NCBI RefSeq assembly: GCF_040802235.1
Contig: NC_133166.1
Location: 117,876,991 to 117,940,990 of the forward strand
Origin: Manis javanica
Taxonomy: Eukaryota; Chordata; Mammalia; Pholidota; Manidae
Direction: 5' to 3'
Length of the DNA stretch: 64,000 nt
Part shown: one piece after another, positions 45,751 to 64,000 of the stretch
How the letters are laid out: the number at the start of each line of letters is the position of its first letter
How positions within the stretch are numbered: position 1 is the stretch's first letter
Made by a program: the position numbers and the translations under genes
The notes under the pieces: model-generated
Seen by the model: only the letters and a program-made list of their open reading frames with translations
Databases searched by the model: none
Told to the model about the DNA's origin: nothing

Positions 45751-46251
45751 AGCCCCGGCCATTGCTGCCTGCCAGCCATGAAGCCGAATCTCTGGGGGTG
45801 CAAGGCACCCTCCCCCCAAACACAACCAAGGAAAACAGGGGCTGTCGGGGTGGGGCTGAGCTGCCGGGGAGGGGTGGGGGGGAGGGTGCGCCAGCAGGCG
45901 GGTGGGGGAGGGGGGAGGTGGAAACAAACAACAAAACTGTACATTTTTTTTAAAGTTTGTTGAAAAGAATATTGTCTTATTCTATAAAACATTTCAAACC
46001 TAGTTAGATATTTGTAATCAAAAAACATTTGCGCAGAAAGCGGCACTTAGGGCTGCCTGTCCTGTACCCTGCAGTCGACAGGAAAAGAACTGAAAATATC
46101 ACCCTTTTGACATGCTAAGGCAGCTGGACTGGCAGCCAAGTAAGGGAGAGTGAGGAGGTGGTGTGGACAGGGTGGGATGCCCGTGAGGGCACTCACTCTC
46201 CAGAGCAGGCAGGAGTGGGGACAGAGGGAGAGCTTGTGACCGGGCAGTGAA

Positions 46252-46257
46252 AATAAA
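46252..46257 (+). terminator. Proximal HNRNPUL2 poly(A) signal AATAAA
   Basis: Canonical AATAAA about 500 bases past the stop, followed by a T-rich stretch near 46290-46310. Confidence 0.6.
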
Positions 46258-48327
46258 CGATTGGCTCTTATCAATCAATTGCACCAACTAACCGTTTGTA
46301 TTTTCTTTACCGACCTTTCCCTCTTGGGATATCTGGTCTGGTGGGCTGGGAGCCACAATGTCCCTGTGTCCACTTTTCTGTGCCTTTGTGCTAGTTGGCT
46401 GAGGCATGGAGACTACCATTGGGTGGTTCTATTATATAGGATTCTCAGGCCGAGGAGGCACGGAGACTTCTTGACTGCAGGGCAGAATAGCTCGCAACCT
46501 CTGTGTACCCGTTAGTGTATTTCCATAAAATGTTAGGGGAGAATGGGATTGCAGGCCTCAGCCTGCAGATTGTGATCTGCCAGTCTCTGCTATCTGTCTG
46601 CCAAGGTGGAGACAGGTGGGAAAGTCTCTGAAATCGTCTCTGTTAGAGTATCTGTCCTCTTACAGTGCAAGAGAAGGAACGTTTCTCAGGGTTTCAGGTC
46701 ACACGGAAACGAAGCAGGATTCTCTCTGCAGCAGGATGTATATATAGGTGAATCCTGTGGTGTGGGCTACCAGGCCCAGGTGCTGAGAATAGCAACTATT
46801 TTATACAGTATGGAGGGCACGAGCCCTGCTGGGTTTTTTGATACACAGGTAGAGAGTGAATAGAAGGGGGGGTGGGGGGTGGGAGGCAGCTCAGTGGGGC
46901 TGCTGAAACTTGGGAAGTGTGAATGTGAGCGTGTGTAACGCGTGCATGAAAGGGGGGGCACCCCTTCCAGACTTTGTGAAACGGGATTCCTCCTGGGGTG
47001 CTTGCCCTGCGTGTCCCTAGAGAGGCCTCTAGCCAAGAGATTTCAGTTGGGATAGTTTTTGTTTGTAACTTTACCAGCACCCTCCCAGTTCTTGACAAAC
47101 AGCTTCAGGTTGCTGAGTTCAAGAATATACGTGGGATATGAGTATTCCCTTCCAATATTTAGCTTCCAATTTAGTTCATCTTCCTGCTCAGCTTGGTGTC
47201 AGCCAAGAGCTTACTTAGCAAACGCCACGTATTGTGGCACTTCCCAGTGAGAAAACCCTGGGTTGTGTTACCTGGAAACACTGCACTTTCATTTACTCAC
47301 CTGAGGAGTTCTCTATTTAAAATTTTGTGCTGAAATTTGATCTCTCTCACTGTTAACTGCCATGCAACCCTTCTCTTGGTGTTCAGGCCCTATTCTGGCC
47401 CTCTAGTCACCCCTGTCTGTGACACAACCTTCTGCCCCACACAATTACCTCTGACCCAGAGGCTGGAATAGGGGGCTAGTAGGAAGTAAGTTTGCTTGCT
47501 CATAAGGATGTCCTTTCTTGGCGCCTGCTTTCTTGTGGTGCCGTCAAATGGATTTGTGTGTGGCAGTGGGTGAAGTGATTGCATGAACTTCTCTGTAACC
47601 CACTTAACTTTTTATCATGAAGGGATTTTGAGAAAGCTTTGCTCATAGTGTCAAGGTAAGGAGGTAAAAACTGAAGCCCAAAGAAATTCCCCTGGGGCAA
47701 GATTATAATAGAAAATTGAATTTGCGGCAGAAGCTGCCACCCTTTGCATTCACTTAATTCTCCAGCAAATAGCATCTTTTTATAGTCCGATGGTTTGCTG
47801 ATGCTAGGCCCTCAGGGCCAAAGCCTTTTTGGGGGTTAGGAGGTACTTGCTGTTAATTTTTGACACTAGAAAGTCATCCTTTTTTAAAAAGCTCTTTTTG
47901 TAGGTGGGTGGAGAGTGAAGCTGCCACGTCCTTGTTGGCTTAGTCCAAGAGATCACTTGCAACACAGTAGATGTCTGGGTTTTGTTTCTGTCTGTCTTTT
48001 TATGAAAAAACAATGTTAAAGGGGAAAATGTGGATTAACAGGAGGTATCCCTAGCCTTGTTTTCCTTAGAAGACTTGTTTAGTGTTCTATCAGACGTCTG
48101 TTGTAGTTGTAGATGGAAAAGCTTGTGAGAAAAACAAACACCACATGGAGCCTGTATATGTTTTTGCACAACCTGTAAAGCATTCTTGGAAGTGGCCAGT
48201 AAAAAAGGGTTTTACCATTTAAAAAGAAAATGTAATTGTGTCATTGTTTACATCTGTAACTTTTCTTCCCCTGTTCTCATTACAACATTCTGGCAAAAAT
48301 GTACGCAACAGTAGCTTCCAGTTTTAG

Positions 48328-48333
48328 AATAAA
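48328..48333 (+). terminator. Distal HNRNPUL2 poly(A) signal AATAAA
   Basis: Canonical AATAAA about 2.6 kb past the stop, preceded by a long T-rich 3' UTR-like stretch. Confidence 0.5.
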
Positions 48334-48350
48334 TAACCATTTGGATTGAA

Positions 48351-50490
48351 TTCACCCTATCTGCTGTGGCTGCACTGTCATGGTGGGTGGGGGGAGATTA
48401 TTTTTGATGCTGCTTCATCAGTTGCACTGGGTCCAGCCAAGAGGCTTGGCTTTGCATGGCTGTGCTACCATGCCTTCACTTGGGAACCAGCCACATTCTC
48501 ACTCTCGGGTTGTTGGCCCACATAGTGGTTCTTATGCTAAGAGCCTGAGCCATTGGAGTAGAAGAAAATAATGTCATGACCTCTCAGTATTTGGCCTATA
48601 TTAAAACCATTTGGATACTTCAAGTTAAATGTAAGGTTCCATTCAGGAGCCAAATAAGATTATTCACGAGTAATTACCATTTAGGAGGAAAAGCCAACTC
48701 ATTCAACAGAAGATGTTTGATGGCAGTTATTTCCTAGCGAGTTTAGAGAATGAGAAGGTAACCTTAACAAAAGCATTATTGCATTACCAGCACTGAACTG
48801 ATGCTAATTTTAATTTCTAATAAATGGTCAGGGACTTACTAAGGCTGGGATGCCATAGGTTTAGAACATGCAGTGTTTGAAAGAAGTGAATATATAGATA
48901 CTGCTCTAAATCCTCATGTACATGACACAGATTCAGACCCCAGAGCCTTACTTACAGCTTTGTTCCTTAAGGGCTATCCTTGATTTCACTGCTTGCCCAT
49001 TCTCTAGAATTTTTAAAGTACTCAGTGTTAGAACTAACCATTTTTTATATTTTTATAGCTCAAGCCTTGTCTAGTAATTTGAGTGCCATTTTTTTCCCAA
49101 CTCTGTAGCCATTCACTGTAATCTGATGAGTATGAGAATTATGCAGAAAAATTGAGCAAAAGCTTTTCGTTTTTTGACCTAACATCAAGATTATATTTAT
49201 TGAGTACTTCTGGCTTTTTGCCAAGTCTGAGCTGATCTGGAAATTTTCAGTTAACCCTGGAATTTGCCCAACATTGACTCAGTAGAAGAGAAAGGTTCTT
49301 AGTATCTGCTATTCACCTCTTGCCATTTAAGCATGTATAGTACCATTATTCATTAAGTATTTGAGTGCTGGTTATTTGCCAGACACTCAGGATGCAGGGA
49401 CTGAAAACACACCTGATCCAGGAGTTTTCAGGAAGCACCAAGAAGAAACTAAAGCAGTCCCCTGAAGAGAATGAGGGTAGGGCCCCACTTTAGGAAGGCG
49501 ATCAGGTTGGTTACCTGTTTCTTCATATCTAGGATAAGAGAATTAATTAGGTGATCTCCCCGACCTGTTAGGGCTCAGAAATCCGTAAACAGCTGGGAAG
49601 CTATTCTGGAAGTGCCACAAGTTCATTGGAGCCCATGGAGACGTCCACGGGAAAACTAGGTCCAGTACCAGTACAACACCCTTTTCCTTCGGTTTCCTCT
49701 CTAAGCGTCTCCCCTTGCTATCTTCCTGTGTGAAGGTGTGTAGAAGCTGGGGGAGACGGCCATCCCTAACACAGGTCATCCTCTTACCACTGCAGGGCAG
49801 CGCTCCTCCCCAAAGTGTATTCAGGCACAAACCGTAGCTGGCCTAGACTTCCTCTGGGAAGGACGTATCCCTGAATTTCAGTGCATGAGGAGCAGACATC
49901 CTGGGACTATTACCTTCTCTGCCTTGGCCCCCGTCCCACCTCTGTATGTTCACCCATAGAAGGAAGGAAAATACTTATAGCAAGGCACTCAAACTACCCA
50001 AATTTGGGTCTGGGAGGTAATCATGAGACATTAAGCCTTCGTTTGGCCTCTGGCCAGGCAGCATGCTGGACCACGAGGAGGGATGTAAGTACACTAGCGG
50101 CAGGGGTATTGCGTCTGGCAGATGTGACGGGATGGGCCTAAAGGAGTAATGGGAGCATAGCAAGCCTCAGTTCTGCCAGAAAACCCTAAGTGAACTATTT
50201 CAGGCTTATCCGGCGCCTAGGGAGGCCAGGAGGCAACCAAGGAACGATGCCCCGATAGGGGCGCCGGGTACTGACCGCACGCTTGTTTCCTCTCCCAAGG
50301 GAGCCTCGACTGAGCAAACCGTAGAAACCTATATTCCCTCGCAAGATCCACGCGATCAGCTCCTGCTGTGCTGTGCTGTGCTGGCAGGGGCCCCTTATCC
50401 CATGAGCTTTGATTATAGCCATCCATGTGCCGTCACAGGGTTGTGGGGGGACGTCGACTTCCAGATTCCGAGGTGTGTAGGGGTACATCC
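48351..50490. other. Intergenic DNA between HNRNPUL2 and the predicted BSCL2 start
   Basis: No open frame here resembles a known family. The left part is AT-rich. From about 49.5 kb the composition becomes mixed, and a CTGTG pentamer run lies at about 50364-50381. I see no gene. Confidence 0.5.
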
Positions 50491-50499
50491 CGGGTTGGC

Positions 50500-50780
50500 G
50501 AGGGCTGGGGTAGCCATTTTGAGAAGAGACGAGCACGGAAGGGCCCATACTGAGAAATCTGGATGCCTGGAGCCGCCATTTTAAGCATGGGGCCGCCTGA
50601 GAAGCCCTTGTACGGTGAAACGCAGTCACGTGAGGCCGCCATATTGCCACGGATCCTGTGGCGGCGGCCATCTTGGAACGGGACGCGCCGTGGGCGCGGC
50701 CATCTTAGAAGTAAAACCGGCCTCTTTGGAGGAATTGGAGCCAAGCTCCGCCCTTCCTTTATTGAGTTGCGCTCGTCTAC
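50500..50780 (+). promoter_or_regulatory. Predicted upstream BSCL2 promoter with a periodic YY1-motif array
   Basis: GCCAT-TT motifs in the same orientation start at 50513, 50575, 50638, 50667 and 50699. Two weaker copies start at 50543 and 50604. Spacing is 29-34 bp or about twice that. The motif (reverse AAGATGGCGGC) is the classic YY1 site. In human the BSCL2 start lies just past the GNG3 3' end, which in this orientation predicts a start here, about 0.4 kb before the GNG3 poly(A) signal. The region is CpG-rich and also holds a CACGTG at about 50627-50632. The first exon itself is inferred. Confidence 0.6.
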
Positions 50781-51104
50781 GACTGCTTCCCCGAATCTCC
50801 CTAAATCCACCCCTTTCGGTCGTTTTTATTTTCATTTGTCTTCAGTGCCCTCGTGTGTGTGTGTTTGTGTGCTCTCTAGGTGTCTATTATAACTGAATTC
50901 TTCCGTTTGAGACGCTGTCTCGAGCCCGCCATCCTCCAGCCCCGCGCATGTGCGATCATGACGATGTCTAACCTGCTTTAACTGACACTGTACCTTGGGT
51001 ATTGGCAAACCTTTCACCTGCCGCAGCCATCCCCAAATTTATTGATTGGTGATCATCTTCCCCAAGAACGCTAACACAGGAGCTGTCTTCTGAGACTGGA
51101 TGAC

Positions 51105-51110
51105 TTTATT
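51105..51110 (-). terminator. GNG3 poly(A) signal AATAAA
   Basis: TTTATT on the plus strand gives AATAAA on the minus strand, about 370 bases past the GNG3 stop codon. Confidence 0.65.
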
Positions 51111-51475
51111 CTTCAAATGGCTTAACCCTTCGAGTAGCTCCAGGTGAGACTGAAAGCAAGCACCCGGCCCACCTCTCTCTCCATTGTCCGAACGGGTCAC
51201 AGAGGGAGTGGGCTGGATGCTGGCAGAGTCTGACGGCCCTTCTGTGGGTGGAGCTAAGGGTGCCTGCTCTTAGTCACGGGGTACTTGGGGTGGGACCCAG
51301 TGGGCTAGGAAATGGGGTCGACAGTTGAGGGAGGGCTTTGTGCTTCAGATAACCTCACAGGTTGGGCAAGGGCTAGGGAAGGGATGCAGGACCCTCAGGG
51401 GCCCAGGACAGTACTGACCTAAGGGAGGTCCCAGGAGAGGGAAAGGTGAAGAGCTGTGAAGAGGGACAGGGCAGC

Positions 51476-51974
51476 TCAGAGGAGGGCACAGAAGAACTTC
51501 TTCTCCCGGAAAGGGTTCTCCGAAGTGGGCACAGGGGTGATGAGGGGATCCTCACAGGCGTGGGCATCACAGTAAGTCATCAGGTCTGCTGCTGCCTTGG
51601 ACACCTGGGGCACAGCCAGGAGGGACCTGTTAGCCAGGACCCCTGAAAGGAACTGCAGCCTCCCTCCCCAAATGAGGTATCTTTTGCCATCTCTAAGGCC
51701 CCTTAAGACAGTCTTCCTCATCCTGCACAGAAGCCTCAGGACTGGTCTCCTTGCAAAGCCATAGACTCCTCCCCTGATCTCAGGTAGTCAAAGAAAGAAA
51801 GCATCTCTTATCCCGAGGTTTGGGAACCTACAAGCACAGTTCGGGACATCTAAACGGATTCAGGGTCCCACCCACCTTTATCCGGCACAAGCTGGCTTCA
51901 ATCTTAAGCTGTTCCACCATCTTGCGGGCTTGCCCAATACTCATAGTGCTGTTCACAGGGGTCTCCCCTTTCAT
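51476..51974 (-). CDS. GNG3: GNG3, G protein gamma-3 subunit
   Basis: Two coding exons on the minus strand, 51974-51876 (ATG) and 51604-51476 (TGA), join to 75 residues, the family length. The product is a gamma subunit that binds G beta through its helical segments and sits on the inner plasma membrane, mainly in neurons. It starts [20 protein letters not shown]. The body carries the conserved [19 protein letters not shown] and NPFREKKFF blocks. It ends in the prenylation box CALL (Cys72), a geranylgeranyl type. The ATG exon starts one base before the ATG, behind an acceptor, so the 5' UTR exon lies upstream. A strong CAG|GTGAGT donor with its exon edge at 52361 is the best candidate. The gene lies antisense within the 5' part of the BSCL2 transcription unit. 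Confidence 0.95.
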
Positions 51975-52360
51975 CCTGGAGCAAAGAGAGGGACAGGTCA
52001 GAGCGTGATAGGGGGCCCTGTACATTCTCATGCCCACTCCTCACTGGCCTTTACAAGGCTGGGATCATGTGCCCCAATATTTTGTTTCCTTCTTATTCAC
52101 AGCTTCCAGTGGCCTTTCCCATCCATCTTCCTTGGCTGAGAAAATGAGAGTGGGGTGAAGTGCTCCCCAAACTCTATGTGGCCTGGGCCATAGATCATTA
52201 AACATACAAATAATTTAAGCCTCTTCAGCCATTCAAGCTATGTGTGTTCCCAGCTCTGAAAGCCTCAACTAGAAAGAGCCCCGCCCAGATGAGGAGGGTA
52301 TTAAACTCCCACTTTCCCCCCTGATCCCTAACCAGAGAAAAGCAGGATGCCCCTACTCAC

Positions 52361-52590
52361 CTGAGGCCACAGGCAGCAGCAGCAGCCCTGGGAAAGTAGA
52401 ATCAGTGAGGTGCACCAAAACCTTCTGCCTGAGGTGGTGCCCCACCTTGCAGGGAGTTGCAGTTGAAAGTATCTGATGCAGCAGGAGAAGCAGCTAATAC
52501 AGGGAAGGTCACTGGGGACCGTCAGGTCAGAGGTCCGTGGAAGGCTGGTCCCAGTATCTGCAGCTCAAGCACTGCCCAGACGGCTGGTAC
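52361..52590 (-). promoter_or_regulatory. Probable GNG3 first exon and promoter
   Basis: On the minus strand a CAG|GTGAGT donor ends at 52361 and is preceded by a GCTGCTGCTGCTG stretch (52367-52390). A good acceptor (TTTCCCAG) at about 52392 suggests that part of this could instead be a small internal non-coding exon. There is no TATA box. Confidence 0.4.
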
Positions 52591-53097
52591 CTGAAGGATG
52601 AAGGATGCTAGAAGAAGCTGCTCGGATCCTGGAGCGTACCAACTGCCTGGCCAGTGGGGGAGCCTGGCTGCTGCCTGCAGCCCCTGCGCACACCCCGACT
52701 GTTACTGTCTTACTACCTGCCCCTCCCCATCGCAGGCATTTTCAGTCTGCGCTAGAACCCTCCCCAAAGGAGCTGGTAGGTGCTGAGGCCCAGGCCAATT
52801 CCCCCGTCAGATGAGGGTGGTCTGGACCTGTGACTTCCCCTGCAGTCTGTGCTAGCTGCGGGGGACCCTGCTCATTTGAAAATCTGACATCAGCTGGGCA
52901 GTCTCCCCGTCCCCGCCCCGTCTATTCTGACACAGCATTTAGCACCTGAATCTTCATTTCTCTCCCAGGGATCCTTCATTCCCCATATCCAGGAAAATGT
53001 GATGAGCTACAGGTATCAGCTACTAGATCATCACTTTATGTTCTAGCCACAAGTGACTCGAGTGGAAGATCCAGGGGCAGCGAGGTACATCAGGAAC

Positions 53098-61806
<8,709 letters not shown>

Positions 61807-61871
61807 AGAGAGCCAGGCAGCAGCCCCACATTCCAGCCCTTCCCACCTGACCCCTTTCCTGTGGTTTTCCC

Positions 61872-61877
61872 AATAAA
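61872..61877 (+). terminator. BSCL2 poly(A) signal AATAAA
   Basis: CCAATAAACAG lies 65 bases past the BSCL2 stop codon. The 3' UTR is therefore short. Confidence 0.8.
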
Positions 61878-61889
61878 CAGTTTTCCTGC

Positions 61890-62551
61890 CAGCTGCCTCT
61901 CTGACTCTGAAATGGATTCAAGGCCATTTGCAAGCCTTGTGTTCCCCAGTTATCCCCACCCCAGATTGGAGGAGGTTGTCTTGTCAGGGGCTACAGATGG
62001 GGAAGGAGTCCAGACCCTGCACTATTTTAGGCACAGCTGTTTCCATTAGTAAGCCTAGGAATTCCAAGGAGAGAAAACTTATTCTGCCCCCTCCATCCAC
62101 ATGCCTCTCATCTCCCTCTGGGGAGGGGGATAGTGTAGGGCGGATCTGGAGAGCTGGGATACATCATTCGGGCCTCTGCACCCCTCCCTTTCTCTGTCCA
62201 CCCAGAGGCAGAAGACAGGAAATGACTGCCATGGATGTGGTATGATTTTTATTGAAACAGCGTTTTGTAGCCCTGGCCCCATGCTGTCCACAGCTGTTTT
62301 CTTTGCCAGCCAGGTGGCCCTCTCCTGAATAATCCCCTCCTCATCCCTTCACATGACTTCAGCCTTTGGACTTTGAGTTCCTGGCTGCTTTCCACATTCC
62401 ACTCCCTTTTCAGAACCCAGGCATCCTGGCCTCCAGCTGAAGCTGCTGCATGTGGCTTCCCCATCCCTGGCCCCGTGACTCAGGCCCTCTGAAGGGACCA
62501 GCCCTTTTCTTGGCACTCACGGGAAGGGGGGACAGGGAGGGGGGCTAGGTG
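61890..62551. other. Intergenic DNA between BSCL2 and LRRN4CL
   Basis: A compact spacer with mixed composition and no open frame that I recognise. It ends at the LRRN4CL TATA region. Confidence 0.5.
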
Positions 62552-62716
62552 GTGACATCATAGATGAAGTATAAAAGCTTCCAGCCAAAACAGAATTGAA
62601 ATTGAAGACACCGAAAAAACGTGCCTGCGAAACCAGTGCTCCTGGGGACCCTGCAGCCTGACACCCACAGACATCTATCTGGTCGCAGATTCCCACTCAT
62701 CAAGGACTGCCCACTG
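62552..62716 (+). promoter_or_regulatory. LRRN4CL TATA promoter and non-coding first exon
   Basis: TATAAAA lies at 62570-62576, with TGACATCA (a CRE-like octamer) about 18 bp upstream. A transcription start is expected near 62600. The segment ends at 62716 with a CCACTG|GTGAGG donor that could splice to the acceptor at 63239. This is the only clear TATA promoter in the window. Confidence 0.6.
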
Positions 62717-63208
62717 GTGAGGGGCTGCTGTGGGCCCAGGAGGAGCGGTGGGAGGTGGGGGGCAAGCAGAGGACAGGATGACTCCGACAGGTGGGGAGAG
62801 CACATTCCGGGCCCTTATCTGTGCTGTCTGTTCCATCTCTCCCTTCTGTCACTGTTCCAGTTCTTGCTTGCATTGTTGACTGGTAATTGTTCTACTAAGG
62901 TCCTTTTTCTGGGTGGCAGCTGGGAATTATTCCACCTTTCTTCCCCAGGCTGAATAAACCATTTCCTCCTCCCCACCAGCACACTGTTTACTCATTAACC
63001 GTTTCTAGCACTTCACACATTGCTGGTCACACATCCCTCATGTCAGACCATATTTTTATTCTTTTGACCAAAACCTGTTCAGAAGTTAGTTGACAAATGA
63101 GCGTGTCTGTCTCGTCCCCTCCTCTTGCCTGGTCTCCTCTTGGTCCCCAGTTGTTTCCCTGTCTTCGGGTTTTGTTGAGGGCAAGGGCCCGGAAGGCATG
63201 GGGGCTGA

Positions 63209-63946
<738 letters not shown>

Positions 63947-64000
63947 AGCGCGGGCGGCAGCCCCGGGGCCGAGGCCCACCTGCGGGGCCCAGCGCGGCTG

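Larger units (their letters stand above)
45751..48350 (+). other. HNRNPUL2: HNRNPUL2 3' UTR
   Basis: The DNA after the stop codon begins with a G-rich block (45840-45925). It holds two candidate poly(A) signals, AATAAA at 46252-46257 and at 48328-48333. The second gives a 3' UTR of about 2.6 kb. No other gene is visible. Confidence 0.55.

Overview
This is vertebrate nuclear DNA: a gene-dense euchromatic stretch of a placental mammal genome. It has split genes with GT-AG introns, CpG-rich promoters, and L1, L2 and MIR debris. The gene order matches the block that in human lies on 11q12.3, here read in the opposite direction. Alu, B1/B2, carnivore tRNA-SINE, ruminant and equine SINEs were not seen, while L1 tails and an unfamiliar solo-LTR family are present. 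That suggests a laurasiatherian poor in lineage-specific SINEs. A pangolin would fit, but this is a guess. No bacterial-type system, CRISPR array or novel gene cassette is present.

Layout by position: TMEM179B first coding exon (minus, runs off the left edge), TAF6L (minus, 661-9242), POLR2G (minus, 16116-19046), ZBTB3 (plus, 22972-24501), TTC9C (minus, 29466-35460), HNRNPUL2 (plus, 37150-45750), GNG3 (minus, 51476-51974), BSCL2 (plus, 53098-61806, with a predicted promoter near 50.5-50.8 kb) and LRRN4CL (plus, 63245-63946). I rebuilt exon structures by hand from splice sites and reading phase. Assembled lengths are TAF6L 619, POLR2G 172, ZBTB3 509, TTC9C 171, HNRNPUL2 748, GNG3 75, BSCL2 459 (long) or 394 (short), and LRRN4CL 233 residues. 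All frames are intact.

TAF6L and POLR2G serve RNA polymerase II transcription (SAGA-type coactivator and the Rpb4/7 stalk). ZBTB3 is a zinc-finger regulator and HNRNPUL2 a nuclear RNA/DNA-damage protein. TTC9C is a small TPR protein, GNG3 a neuronal G-protein gamma subunit, and BSCL2 (seipin) organises lipid droplets at the ER. Apart from local clustering there is no sign that they form one pathway. TTC9C and HNRNPUL2 are divergent from a shared CpG/CCAAT region. ZBTB3 and TTC9C converge. GNG3 lies antisense inside the 5' part of the BSCL2 unit.

The least ordinary structures are: three solo LTRs of one family with 5-bp target duplications around POLR2G; a roughly 31-bp periodic array of YY1-like motifs at the predicted BSCL2 upstream promoter; a direct duplication with a 612-bp offset bracketing the internal BSCL2 CpG promoter; two short stop-free in-frame introns in the BSCL2 C-terminal region; and a 69-codon ORF between GNG3 and BSCL2.
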